From the IMG/VR virus record IMGVR_UViG_3300045051_000139, positions 1 to 47,438 of that record: 47,438 nt of DNA. The stretch is one strand, 5' to 3'. The notes under the pieces were generated by a model. It saw nothing but the letters and a program-made list of their open reading frames with translations. It was not told the origin of the DNA and ran no database searches. The translations under genes were made by a program, and so were the position numbers. Position 1 is the stretch's first letter. Every line of letters begins with the position of its first letter. Shown one piece after another: positions 29,405-37,446 of this stretch. This stretch comes from a virus.

Positions 29405-32253
29405 TAGCGGCCCGCCGTCTGCAAACCGAACTTACGGTTCATCGCATCAGCCGTACGCCCATCGCCTAGTAGATCCGCTACGAAAACATCGATCATCTTC
29501 TCCCCCTGGTCGCCGGTACGCTCTTGGGATTGCCCGGCGCGTGATGCGTCTTCGATCAAGTTTACCGTAGTGCTGCCGGTTCCGGTTGGCGATTTTATAT
29601 CGTTCAAGGTTTTGTCCAGCTTGGCACTGGTCTGTGCTGTTGTAACTCGCTCTCCTTTCTGGAGCAACCAGGTGCCCGTCTGCGGTACAGAATCAATACC
29701 ATCGTGCGCCATACCGGCCAGTGCTACCCCTTCGGCTACTGCTGTCGTGGACAGGATAGCGCCGGTTGCCGCGATAGCATTGGTCCCGAAGGACGCGAGG
29801 GAGGCTAGTGCAGCCGCAGGTGCATACGCCGCAGCGATTGCTGTACCGGTGATACCGGCTTGTGCGATAGACGCTGCGGACGACGTGGAGCCCACCAAGA
29901 GCTGCACAGCTTGATACACGAGCCATTGGGCGGCCATCTTGACTAGGGCGCCGACGACTGCTTGAACCATGGTTCTTCCGAGATCCGCGAAGGCTTCCCC
30001 TACCGTCTTGGTGCCATCGAGAATCGACATGAAGCTATCAGCTAAGCCGCTACTTAGCGTGTTGAGCGTACCGGTTACCATCTCGGCCGCCTGCGCGCTG
30101 AAGTTCGTGGCTTCCTCGGCCCAGTTTGCCCAACCTTCAGACGCGCCGAGAAAGAACGATCCCTGCGCTTCGTCCAGTTGGTTGTAGTAGTCCTGCTGCA
30201 TCACCAAGCGCGACGCCAGGTTCTCTTCGAGGATCGCGGTCTCTTGGGTGTAAAGGTCTTCGCTGATTTGTCCGGTGTTGAACTGCTTGTTCAGCTTGTC
30301 GACTTCGGACTGGTATTCCTTTCGGATTGCCAAGTCTTCTTTCAGACGTTCGCGCAGCTTCTCGCCGGAGCCGAGCCCGGCCAATTGCGAATCGAGCCCT
30401 TCCTGTGCGGTGCTGAGCTTCGACGCTTGATTCTCTTGGAACGCTGCCAGCTTGCCGGCTTCGGCTGTCGCCTGCTTGCGAGCAGCGACTTCCTGTTCAA
30501 GTGCAACGTTTCGTTTCAGTTGAGCCGTGATCAGCGCTTCGCTAGCCAGGAGCGACTTCTGATCAGCGGTCTGAATCTGCTTCGTCTTGATGTCGGCAAT
30601 TTCTTGCTGGAACTTCGCGAGAGCCTGCGCCTGAACGCCGAGCTTTTCACCGGTCTCGGACTGAAGCTGAAGCGCTGCGGCTTGCTGCCGCAAGCTATCA
30701 AGCATTTTCTGGCCGGCGTCTTCACGGACGGCTTTCGGCGCAGCGACCTTGTCCGCTTTGAATTGTTCTTCAGCGGCTTTGCGCAACTGGGCGACTTGGG
30801 CTTCGCTGTATTGCACTCCTCGTTTCGCCGCGGCAGCGACTTGCTTATCGATCTCCGCAAAACGCTTGGCGAGCTTGTCGGTCTTCGGTGCCGTATCGTC
30901 CAGGGACTTGTTCAAAGCTTCTACGGCAGCGATGCCGCGTTTGTCCTGTGCGGCGGCGTCCTGCTGCGCCGCGATTCGTTTGCGCTTTTCTTCCTCCCCT
31001 ACTAAGAGATCCGTAATCTGCTGCTGAACCTGAACTTCCCCGTTTCGCCCGGCGCCTCTTGACCCGCTCCCTAGTCGTTGGGCATTCGCCAAAGCTTCTT
31101 GGAGTTGAATCATTTTTTCGGCAAACGTCGCTTCACGGCCTACGTCAAGGATCGCGTCCCACGCGCCTTTGGCGACGTTTTTAACAGTCAGCCATGCGGA
31201 CTCAACGTACCCAAGGTCTTCACGGATCTTGTCCGCGCGGCGGGTAAGCGCTTCCGCGTAAGTCTGCTCGGCCAGGGAGGCCGCGCCCTGCGCGTCGCCT
31301 TGACGTTGTAAGGCTTCGATCTGCGCGTAAGTCGAGGTAGTCAGGAAGTTCATCGAGTCGTTCAGCTCGCGAATTGCCTTAACCGGGTCCTTCGCGATCT
31401 TCTCGAAGTCCTTAACCGTTTCTTCCGCAGCTTTGCCCGTGGCTTCCTGCATCTTCAGAGCGGCGATGGCGATGCTGTCGAAGGACTCAATGGGGATGCG
31501 CCCGGAGGCTGCCAGTTGAGTCAGGACAGCCGCAGCGGCGCCGATGGTGCCGACGGATTGGCTGACGCTTTGCGCCAGCGTTGCGAGCTGATCGGAGCTT
31601 GTGCCGGCTGCGTTGCCGCTTAGCGTTAGAGCCTTCTCGAATGCTGTAGCTTCGTCGCTGCCCTGATTATAGGCAACGCCTAAGGCTACCGCAGCGGCAG
31701 CAGCTACGGTGAATGGGTTCACCAATCCGAGGACATAACCGCCGAGTGCTTTCGCCGCAGGGCCGATGCCCCCAAACATGTCTTTAAGCTGGCCGCCCTG
31801 TTGCAGGAGAACCGTAAGCGGCGCTTGGCCGGCCTGAAGCGAAACAGCGATGTCAGTGAACTGCGCGGGCACGTTACGAAGGTTCGCGGCCATCGCCTTG
31901 GCCGAGACCCCTTGGGCGTTGAAGCCTCGGGTATTAGCGTTTAGTGCTTTATCCGTCGCGGCCAGGGCGTTACGCGTTTCGTTGAGCTTGGCAAGGTAAA
32001 CGGTGTAGTCGTCGGTAGGAAGCCGACCGGCGTCACGGTGCGCCTTGAGCTGTTGCTCCATCTTGTCGAGGCGGGAGTAAGCGGCAATGGTCGGGTCGAT
32101 CTGCCCGACTAAGCGGTCTAAGGATTCGCCTTGCTTCTTGGCTTCACGCGTGGCAGATGCCAAAGCGCGCTCAGCCTGATTCATGCCGCGTTCGAAGCCC
32201 GCAGTATTTGCAACGAGATCCACAGAAAGTTGGCCCAAACTTTGCAAAGCCAT
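29404..32253 (-). CDS. tail tape measure protein
   Basis: A 949-residue protein that opens with LGQLSVDLVANTAGFERGMNQAERAL, the usual start of lambda-like tape measures. It continues as a long Gln/Glu/Lys/Ala-rich coiled coil (roughly residues 380-700). A membrane-active hydrophobic segment follows around 730-880 (SLASFGTNAIAATGAILSTTAVAEGV). Its length would set the tail length. It follows the assembly chaperones. Confidence 0.92.
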   Translation of the reverse strand: MALQSLGQLSVDLVANTAGFERGMNQAERALASATREAKKQGESLDRLVGQIDPTIAAYSRLDKMEQQLKAHRDAGRLPTDDYTVYLAKLNETRNALAATDKALNANTRGFNAQGVSAKAMAANLRNVPAQFTDIAVSLQAGQAPLTVLLQQGGQLKDMFGGIGPAAKALGGYVLGLVNPFTVAAAAAVALGVAYNQGSDEATAFEKALTLSGNAAGTSSDQLATLAQSVSQSVGTIGAAAAVLTQLAASGRIPIESFDSIAIAALKMQEATGKAAEETVKDFEKIAKDPVKAIRELNDSMNFLTTSTYAQIEALQRQGDAQGAASLAEQTYAEALTRRADKIREDLGYVESAWLTVKNVAKGAWDAILDVGREATFAEKMIQLQEALANAQRLGSGSRGAGRNGEVQVQQQITDLLVGEEEKRKRIAAQQDAAAQDKRGIAAVEALNKSLDDTAPKTDKLAKRFAEIDKQVAAAAKRGVQYSEAQVAQLRKAAEEQFKADKVAAPKAVREDAGQKMLDSLRQQAAALQLQSETGEKLGVQAQALAKFQQEIADIKTKQIQTADQKSLLASEALITAQLKRNVALEQEVAARKQATAEAGKLAAFQENQASKLSTAQEGLDSQLAGLGSGEKLRERLKEDLAIRKEYQSEVDKLNKQFNTGQISEDLYTQETAILEENLASRLVMQQDYYNQLDEAQGSFFLGASEGWANWAEEATNFSAQAAEMVTGTLNTLSSGLADSFMSILDGTKTVGEAFADLGRTMVQAVVGALVKMAAQWLVYQAVQLLVGSTSSAASIAQAGITGTAIAAAYAPAAALASLASFGTNAIAATGAILSTTAVAEGVALAGMAHDGIDSVPQTGTWLLQKGERVTTAQTSAKLDKTLNDIKSPTGTGSTTVNLIEDASRAGQSQERTGDQGEKMIDVFVADLLGDGRTADAMNRKFGLQTAGR

Positions 32254-32256
32254 GCG

Positions 32257-32538
32257 CTAGGGCCTCTTCGATGCTTGCAACACTCGCAAGAAGTCTTGCG
32301 GCGTGGCGTACCTGAGTTCGTCGTCCGATTCCCTATTCGGGATGAAATCTGCGACCTTTACCTTCTTGTTGCCCATCAGCTGCGCGCCAGTAGTACAGAT
32401 CAACGCGGCGGCTTGCTCTATGCGTTCAGCGATGTTCAGACCCCCGTGGCGCTGCATGTACCGAGCCCATTGCCGCGCTTCGACCAGTGACATGTTCTGT
32501 TGGGCTTCGGCGATCGTTCGACCGCCTACCCCATTCAT
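32257..32538 (-). CDS. tail assembly chaperone T domain
   Basis: The 93-residue frame holds the T part of a lambda G/GT-type chaperone: GVGGRTIAEAQQNMSLVEARQWARYM. It is open upstream of its own ATG and reads PEDLWFELVMNG, showing that in practice it is made as a fusion with G through a -1 frameshift at 32564-32568. A stand-alone product is doubtful. It escorts the tape measure protein during assembly. Confidence 0.8.
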   Translation of the reverse strand: MNGVGGRTIAEAQQNMSLVEARQWARYMQRHGGLNIAERIEQAAALICTTGAQLMGNKKVKVADFIPNRESDDELRYATPQDFLRVLQASKRP

Positions 32539-32540
32539 AA

Positions 32541-32921
32541 CTAGTTCGAACCAGAGGTCTTCCGGGGGCTCGTCTTTGCTGATTGTGCTTCGTTAACCGC
32601 GGTGATCAAGGCTAGGAACAACGTATCGCAGATCGGGCCGCGATCCGGCGAAGCGGTGCCGAGCACGTCAGCGGTCGTAAAGACCGGAGCGCCGTTCTCG
32701 TCGCACACCATGGTCGCAATCCGGGCGGCCAGGTGCTCCTGGTTACCTTCAGCAGCTTTCCATGTGTTGGTGATCGTGTGGTACGACGCCAGGCGCACGT
32801 AGATTTCAGCAACCTGCTCTACGCCTTCGGTATTGTGCCACTTGATTTCACGCTTTACGAACGGTTCGGCGGCGCTAACGAAAGCGCCGGCTTCCACGAG
32901 ATCTTTAAGGTTGAAGGCCAT
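32541..32921 (-). CDS. tail assembly chaperone G
   Basis: A 126-residue protein between the major tail protein and the T frame. It has the family's mixed composition (EIKWHNTEGVEQVAEIYVRL, then PICDTLFLALITAVNE). It ends at TAG 25 bases after the slip site. A minority of ribosomes would pass into the T frame to give the G-T fusion. Confidence 0.82.
   Translation of the reverse strand: MAFNLKDLVEAGAFVSAAEPFVKREIKWHNTEGVEQVAEIYVRLASYHTITNTWKAAEGNQEHLAARIATMVCDENGAPVFTTADVLGTASPDRGPICDTLFLALITAVNEAQSAKTSPRKTSGSN
32564..32568 (-). promoter_or_regulatory. putative -1 ribosomal frameshift site for the G-T fusion
   Basis: On the minus strand AG-CCCCC-GG lies near the end of G. Slipping back one base here turns the codons into CCG GAA GAC CTC TGG, giving PEDLW, which is the expected start of the T domain in this family. 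The site is a C run rather than the classical A/G/T heptamer. Confidence 0.7.
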
Positions 32922-32924
32922 GGA

Positions 32925-33407
32925 TTAGCTCGACGACTTAGGGATGAGAACCGGCTCGCCGGAGACTTGGATACCGACGGTCGAAGTGACCATGGTGTTC
33001 AGGCCGAAGGTGAACGGGTAGCTGTTCATGTAACCTTCGAAGGTCAGCCAGCTACGAGTCGGGGACAGAACGAACTCATCGTCGCCCGAGCTATCGGTGC
33101 CGACGGTAGGGTTCACAGTGCCGTCGGAGAAGCCGATAACCCATTGCAGGGTCACGCCGGCGGTCTTGAGCTGGTGCAGACGGATGTGCGCGGGATCGGC
33201 CGGATCGAACTGCAGGCCGAAGGTCGCTGCGCCAGGAGTGGCCAGGCCGGCTTCGTACGTGCGCGAAGTGTTATTGAGACAGGTCGTCTCGATTTGGTCG
33301 ATGGCGGTGTCAATACCGTCGATCGAGGTAATGCAACCCACGTCTAGCAGGGTGCCGGTGTCGGGGTCGATCGTAAACAGATCTGAGCCCTGCGATTTTA
33401 TGGTCAT
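32925..33407 (-). CDS. major tail tube protein
   Basis: A 160-residue protein upstream of the chaperones, the standard place of the tube gene. The ATG at 33407 follows GAGG. The composition (acidic, with IDQIETTCLNN and then YEAGLATPGAATFGLQFDP) fits phage tube proteins of the lambda V/TTP fold. Confidence 0.85.
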   Translation of the reverse strand: MTIKSQGSDLFTIDPDTGTLLDVGCITSIDGIDTAIDQIETTCLNNTSRTYEAGLATPGAATFGLQFDPADPAHIRLHQLKTAGVTLQWVIGFSDGTVNPTVGTDSSGDDEFVLSPTRSWLTFEGYMNSYPFTFGLNTMVTSTVGIQVSGEPVLIPKSSS

Positions 33408-33473
33408 GGGTGCAGCCTCGTCGGAGTAGTGAACGTTCGACGGAAGCATACCATGTGGCGGGGGTTTCGCAAA

Positions 33474-33839
33474 TTAGCGATTGACGATCCAGTCTACGTC
33501 GAAGCTGGTGCGGTAAAGGAGCGTTTCTTCGTCGCGCATATCGCCGCGATAGGAAGTCAGGTAACAGTCAAGCTCGATGGCATAGCGGATCGCTTTTGCG
33601 ACAGCAGTAGTCGACTGCGTGGTCAGGCCGTACACGTCCACTTGCAGACTGGCCCGATCAGCGTCAGGGCGGCAGTTCAGCATGTTGTAAGGCGAACCTC
33701 CGACCCACTGGTAGACGACGTAAGGCTTGACGACGTTTTGCGGGGCCGCTGAAAACGGATATATGCGGGGCAGCGTGCCGCCGAGCAATGCCTGGACGGT
33801 TGGATCAGCTTTGCACACCGTGTAAAAAGGTACGTCCAT
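33474..33839 (-). CDS. DUF3168 tail completion/terminator protein
   Basis: A 121-residue protein with the DUF3168 pattern: a KADPTVQALLGG start, YVVYQWVGG, and RASLQVDVYG. The family is related to tail terminators such as lambda U. It lies between the gp10-like and tube genes, as usual. Confidence 0.85.
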   Translation of the reverse strand: MDVPFYTVCKADPTVQALLGGTLPRIYPFSAAPQNVVKPYVVYQWVGGSPYNMLNCRPDADRASLQVDVYGLTTQSTTAVAKAIRYAIELDCYLTSYRGDMRDEETLLYRTSFDVDWIVNR

Positions 33840-34282
33840 CAGTTGAGCCCCAATTTTACGAGCTGAAATTTAGCGCTGGAAAGGAATTCTTGAAACACGG
33901 CTTGCTGGTTCTGTCCGAGCGCGTTGCGCATGAAGGGTTGCGCGCGGTTCTTTGAGGTGCCCAGCTCGACCCACCACCAGTAATAAGTGTTGCCGCCGCG
34001 CTGTCCGCGTTTGGTTTTACGCACGCCGACAGATATCTTAGTCGAGCCGGTCTCCTCGAAGTACTTCTTGTCTTCTACCAGTGCAATGTTTTTCGAGATG
34101 TCTGGAATGGTCGATGGATCATCGATTGCGCTGGCGCGCTGAATAGCGTCCTTAAGCACGATGTCCATCGCGTCTTTGGCCGCTGGGATCACGACTTGGC
34201 GCTGAAGCTCCTGCGGCAAGGTCTTAAAGATCCTCGACAGCTCGTCAGCGCCTTTCAGCTTGTAGGTGATCCAGTCGGCCAT
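33839..34282 (-). CDS. HK97 gp10-like head-tail protein
   Basis: A 147-residue protein with the family sequence: KLKGADELSRIFKTLPQELQ at the start, then YYWWWVELGTSKNRAQPFMRNAL. The ATG at 34282 is used because a transcription terminator covers the upstream alternative region. Its stop overlaps the start of the DUF3168 gene. Confidence 0.85.
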   Translation of the reverse strand: MADWITYKLKGADELSRIFKTLPQELQRQVVIPAAKDAMDIVLKDAIQRASAIDDPSTIPDISKNIALVEDKKYFEETGSTKISVGVRKTKRGQRGGNTYYWWWVELGTSKNRAQPFMRNALGQNQQAVFQEFLSSAKFQLVKLGLN

Positions 34283-34322
34283 GTCGTCGCCCTCGGTTTG
34301 AGCGGAGTTTATCACAGACAAG

Positions 34323-34348
34323 AAAAAGCCGCCCGAGGAAGGCGGCTT
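34323..34348 (-). terminator. rho-independent terminator (leftward)
   Basis: On the minus strand AAGCCGCC and GGCGGCTT form an 8-bp GC-rich stem followed by TTTCT. It lies between the methyltransferase gene and the gp10-like gene, so it ends the accessory cassette transcript. Confidence 0.85.
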
Positions 34349-34397
34349 AGTACAGCACCGAAAGATTTGGGCTTCTACGAGAGGCCTATCGGTTAAT

Positions 34398-34413
34398 GGT
34401 TATCAGGATAACC
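34398..34413. repeat. copy 4 of GGTTATC-NN-GATAACC palindrome
   Basis: A perfect 7-bp inverted repeat with a two-base centre. On the minus strand it overlaps the stop codon of the methyltransferase gene, with a terminator about 50 bases on. As with copies 2 and 3 it marks a gene end. Confidence 0.72.
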
Positions 34414-35020
34414 TTTTAAACGCAAACGAGGTAATGCCTTCGCGGCCTAGTTCGGTTTCGGCGTGGTTCACTTCCATAACCTGGAAGCCCTGATCTTCGC
34501 ACCACCGGATCAGACCGGGGATCGAAAAATACCATAAATGCTCCGCTGGCTTGAAATGCTTGGACTGCAAAGCCTCCTCCGCGCTTTCAAACGTCGGCAG
34601 CGAAACGAAGAACCAGTCATCTACCTGGGCGAGAAGCTTCTCGGGCTCCGGGATGTGCTCCAAGCTATCCCAGCATGTCACATGCGAAACCTTTTCGGAG
34701 TAGGGGTCTTTGTAGGAGCCTGTTTGCTTCAACCACTCCACCGCTTCGCTGCTCACGTCGTAGCCATCGCCCCACGACTCTTTGACGTAGCGACCTCCGC
34801 CGATGCCGATGTCCACGCCAAGCGACGCTTTCGTGTACTTCTCGACCAGTTCCAATCGGGCTTTTGTCAGAGCAGCGCCCATAGGGGTTTCGTCAAGCTT
34901 CTGATAATGGGCGAAGTACTCACCGCTGTAGGTCATCGGGGGCGCGCTGTGCCAGCCGTAGCCCTTCTCCTCACACCAGAGGAAGGAATCGGTCAGCCCA
35001 CTGGGCAAGCTTTGAGTCAT
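34403..35020 (-). CDS. SAM-dependent methyltransferase, class I
   Basis: A 205-residue protein with the Rossmann motif LGVDIGIGGGRYV and the following DVSSEAVEWLK. HVTCWDSLEHIPEPEKLL is typical of class I methyltransferases acting on small molecules or sugars. The ATG at 35020 follows GAGGATCTCC. It overlaps the end of the glycosyltransferase gene by 50 bases, so the two are co-expressed and possibly act on the same substrate. Confidence 0.78.
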   Translation of the reverse strand: MTQSLPSGLTDSFLWCEEKGYGWHSAPPMTYSGEYFAHYQKLDETPMGAALTKARLELVEKYTKASLGVDIGIGGGRYVKESWGDGYDVSSEAVEWLKQTGSYKDPYSEKVSHVTCWDSLEHIPEPEKLLAQVDDWFFVSLPTFESAEEALQSKHFKPAEHLWYFSIPGLIRWCEDQGFQVMEVNHAETELGREGITSFAFKRLS

Positions 35021-35798
35021 AATCGGAGATCCTCTTGTCGCAGTTATGTTGCTTGGCTCGGCAAAGACAAAAATTGTCCGGCACCGCAAAGGTAATTGTA
35101 CTACCGGTCGGGCAGATTAGCTCCGGCGCATTAAACCCGCCCTGGCCGCCGCAGATGATCCATGCGGGAACCTTAGCAGCGAGCGCCGCCGGCACCAGCC
35201 AGCCGATACCGCCGATCACCGCCGAAGCATTAGCAACGAGCGACAGGAGTTGTTCTACCGGCAGTTCGCCTTTGTGATACTCAACATCCGCTAACGGAAG
35301 CGGCGGCAAAGCCCACTCTACGTTATCCGCCAAGTCCGCAACGCTAATCACTCTGTACCCTCGGTTCATCACTTCTTTCGAGGCCCACAGGATGTACTCC
35401 GCCATCGGGTTCCGAGTATCCGCTCGCCACTCGCTACGCACAGTAGCCGGCCGCACGACAACATACTTACCCTGCTCAGGGGACGGCGGAAGAGGAGGCA
35501 AGTCGAACGCACAGGGGGCAACGCCGAAGCTCGCCGTCATGCCGGGGATGATGCCCTCGGCGCCATAGCGGATCTGGCGCGTAGGTTGGCGCGTCGGCGG
35601 CATCGTCCACGAGTTATGGCGGGCGATGTTCTTAGCCTGGGTGCGCAGCGTGGTTTGCGGACGGATGAAGTGGACACCAGGGATGTCTTTGTATAGCTCC
35701 GGCCAGGGTGTGTCGAGGTAAACAGGTTTCGGCAAAGCTTTAATGAACGCTCGTTGATAAACGTTATCTCCGAGTCCTTTCATAGAATGAATGATCAC
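34971..35798 (-). CDS. GT9/heptosyltransferase-like glycosyltransferase
   Basis: A 275-residue protein starting at a GTG in a GTGA overlap. MKGLGDNVYQRAFIKAL is the hallmark start of GT9-like proteins. The second half has ASAVIGGIGWLVPAALAAKVPAWIICGGQGG, matching the sugar-nucleotide binding domain. A C-terminal CLCRAKQHNC pair is unusual. In phages these genes occur beside methyltransferases. The acceptor could be a virion protein, DNA or the host surface; the sequence does not tell. Confidence 0.75.
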   Translation of the reverse strand: MIIHSMKGLGDNVYQRAFIKALPKPVYLDTPWPELYKDIPGVHFIRPQTTLRTQAKNIARHNSWTMPPTRQPTRQIRYGAEGIIPGMTASFGVAPCAFDLPPLPPSPEQGKYVVVRPATVRSEWRADTRNPMAEYILWASKEVMNRGYRVISVADLADNVEWALPPLPLADVEYHKGELPVEQLLSLVANASAVIGGIGWLVPAALAAKVPAWIICGGQGGFNAPELICPTGSTITFAVPDNFCLCRAKQHNCDKRISDYDSKLAQWADRFLPLV

Positions 35799-35983
35799 TT
35801 GATTGGTCTCGGTAAAAGACCTAAAGCAGCAGAAAGCTTATCGAAGGCCCCCTCGATATCTAAGTTAGCGGCGGCTAGACAATTAATATACAAAAGGCCG
35901 GTGCCGTTCAACCTCTGCCTTGGGTAGCTAGAAGCCAATCGGTCTTGGGTCACTAGCGAGAAGGTTTTAGCTTTCAGGTCCAT
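35795..35983 (-). CDS. 62-residue hypothetical protein
   Basis: A small protein (DLKAKTFSLVTQDRLASSYPRQRLNG) upstream of the glycosyltransferase, with a GTGA overlap. The ATG at 35983 is the better start; a longer frame begins before the terminator hairpin at about 36000. The function is unknown. Confidence 0.6.
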   Translation of the reverse strand: MDLKAKTFSLVTQDRLASSYPRQRLNGTGLLYINCLAAANLDIEGAFDKLSAALGLLPRPIK

Positions 35984-35997
35984 TATCAAGATCCTTC

Positions 35998-36022
35998 GAA
36001 AAAGAACCCCGCCGAAGCGGGT
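35998..36022 (-). terminator. rho-independent terminator (leftward)
   Basis: On the minus strand CCCGC-TTCG-GCGGG is followed by GTTCTTTTT. It lies between the tRNA region and the glycosyltransferase cassette. It may end the RNA-region transcript or attenuate the late transcript. Confidence 0.82.
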
Positions 36023-36048
36023 CAAGGAGGACAGCACGGGAATTTAAA

Positions 36049-36177
36049 GGCGCAATGCAAGATTTGAACTTGCGGCCTAAGTCCCTACAGAACCGGGTAG
36101 CCGGCGGGATTAAAGGCTATCTACCTCTCCGGGCTTTATCCGGAGTTATCAACGTTAAACCTCTCCGTCAATTGCAC
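36049..36177 (-). ncRNA. tRNA-like element with acceptor, D- and T-arms but no clear anticodon arm
   Basis: On the minus strand the ends GTGCAAT and ATTGCGC pair over seven bases. After TG comes a D-arm (ACG, loop GAGAGGTTTAA, CGT) very like a type II serine tRNA. A T-arm (GCAAG-TTCAAAT-CTTGC) lies next to the acceptor. The 129-base length is too long for a tRNA and the expected anticodon stem cannot be formed. A hairpin CTCCGG-ATAAAGC-CCGGAG is present instead. It could be a degenerate or interrupted tRNA or a tRNA mimic. Confidence 0.5.
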
Positions 36178-36272
36178 CAAGCATGTAGGGCCTAGAACTC
36201 GGGAAGCTAGCTCCGGTGCTACGCGGCGGACTTAACCATAACGGTTTTCGTCCTAAGCCCTACGCTTGGTGC
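36174..36272. repeat. long inverted repeat in the tRNA region
   Basis: The arms GCACCAAGC...GTAGGGC and GCCCTAC...GCTTGGTGC pair over about 19 bp around a 60-base loop that can fold further. The right-hand part of the stem overlaps the acceptor stem of the tRNA-like element, so two structures compete. It may be a decayed tRNA; no anticodon or T-arm fits. Confidence 0.5.
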
Positions 36273-36352
36273 AACTATTCCGCATGTGCGGGCTGCGACG
36301 GGCAAACTTCTCTAGACTTGCCCTGCTTTCGCGGTCGGTGGCGTTGGTTGAC

Positions 36353-36428
36353 TGGCGACGAGGCTAGGACTCGAACCTAGAACGCACGGCTTTGGAGGCC
36401 GGCATGTTGCCAATTACACTACCTGGTC
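36353..36428 (-). tRNA. tRNA-Trp (anticodon CCA)
   Basis: On the minus strand GACCAGG pairs with CCTCGTC with one mismatch. The D-loop contains TAATTGGCAA. The anticodon arm is CGGC-CTCCAAA-GCCG, giving CCA. The T-arm is CTAGG-TTCGAGT-CCTAG. The gene encodes the terminal CCA. At 76 bases it has the usual length. Phage tRNAs can supplement host decoding or resist host tRNA cleavage. Confidence 0.9.
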
Positions 36429-36560
36429 AGAATTCGTTGTGATGCGCTTTTTAACGAGTGCGCACCGCAGTTCATCTCGAACAACGCGACCTTCGGTCTA
36501 ATCGAAGCTATTAGTCTGGCCGGATCTGCGAGCCGGTGAACCGCGCGGTTGAAACAAACT

Positions 36561-37118
36561 TTAGTCACCCGCATCACAAGTGTCAACAACCTTTTGCAAC
36601 TCTTTTTCCAACATGCCTAACCGGTACGCTGTCAGCGCGGTGTCGCGCGAGCAATTGACCACCTGATCGCGCTGCGCCAACCGGCAGTGCTGCTTATTCC
36701 ACTTCCTGCACAATGCTTCGTCAGGGTTCTTCGTCGACTCATGGTTCCCGTGCCAGTGCGTACCGCTTTGCACAGTGCAGTCATACCCAAGAAGCAGGAC
36801 GCGTTCTGCGCCTAGCTGAAAGGCCAGTTCTATCGCGCGCAGCCCGCTGTTGTACTCCCCATAAGCAGTGTGCAGGTTCAATCCGTGCTTTGCGGACGCC
36901 TGTCGGGTACACGTCCATCTCTTCGGGCCATGCGGCACTTTGGAGACATTCGCATCCCACCACGCGAGATCACCAGCGTAAAGGTGATCGCACCATGGGG
37001 CTAGCTGCCAGGAGTTGTTCACAGCGATTGTGAGGAGCCCGGCGGCGCGGACCAGTTCGCAGTCGTGCGCGTTGAGGCTCGGGCCGGAGGCGATGCAGAC
37101 GAAGGTTTTAGCCTTCAT
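36561..37118 (-). CDS. MptE-like / DUF115-type Rossmann protein
   Basis: A 185-residue protein whose start (FVCIASGPSLNAHDCELVRAAG) is the nucleotide-binding motif of the MptE-like/DUF115 group, related to sialyl- and other sugar or pterin-processing enzymes. It continues with AIELAFQLGAERVLLLGYDC and GTHWHGNH. Short phage versions are common next to head genes and have been given many names. With the downstream GT9-like and methyltransferase genes it suggests sugar modification. Confidence 0.78.
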   Translation of the reverse strand: MKAKTFVCIASGPSLNAHDCELVRAAGLLTIAVNNSWQLAPWCDHLYAGDLAWWDANVSKVPHGPKRWTCTRQASAKHGLNLHTAYGEYNSGLRAIELAFQLGAERVLLLGYDCTVQSGTHWHGNHESTKNPDEALCRKWNKQHCRLAQRDQVVNCSRDTALTAYRLGMLEKELQKVVDTCDAGD

Positions 37119-37446
37119 TTACGCCGAGGCTCACTGGTGCGGATACGTAATCGCGCCCGCTTTCCTGATCCGGCAGCCAAGCGTGTACGTTGTAAATATC
37201 GCCGTTGTGCAAAATGCGTTGCTTGGCATTCAGGCCGGGCCGCTGGCGGATCACGATGCGCGCGATGATCTCGGACTGAATTGCCGCTGCGGCCAGGAAT
37301 TCCCGACCGCTGGCTGGAGCAATGCGCGCCGGGACGTTCTCGAAGACCGTTACCCAAGCCTCGGTGAATGCTCCGGTTTCCTCGTCGCGGATCTCTGTCC
37401 AGTCTTGGATGTCCACCCGATGGCGATACTGGCCGGCGCGGCTCAT
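37108..37446 (-). CDS. head-tail adaptor (SPP1 gp16 / Phage_H_T_join type)
   Basis: A 112-residue protein with the classical frame: AGQYRHRVDIQ at the start, TVFENVPARIAPASGREF, and LHNGDIYNVHAWLPD. Head-closure adaptors connect the portal ring to the tail. It overlaps the next gene by 11 bases. Confidence 0.88.
   Translation of the reverse strand: MSRAGQYRHRVDIQDWTEIRDEETGAFTEAWVTVFENVPARIAPASGREFLAAAAIQSEIIARIVIRQRPGLNAKQRILHNGDIYNVHAWLPDQESGRDYVSAPVSLGVNEG

Noticed and set aside
30178-31005. 275-residue plus-strand frame rich in Leu and Phe
   Set aside because: It lies fully antisense to the tape measure coiled coil; Leu/Phe richness is the mirror of Gln/Lys/Glu codons there. No ribosome site or domain.
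32733-33347. 204-residue plus-strand frame
   Set aside because: It crosses two tail genes on the other strand and has the composition of a shadow.
36429-36560. possible further tRNA (CTAAT-AGCTTCG-ATTAG arm, TTCGAGA loop)
   Set aside because: The anticodon-like loop lacks T at position 33, the T-stem does not pair and the acceptor fits only partly. I keep it only as structured sequence.
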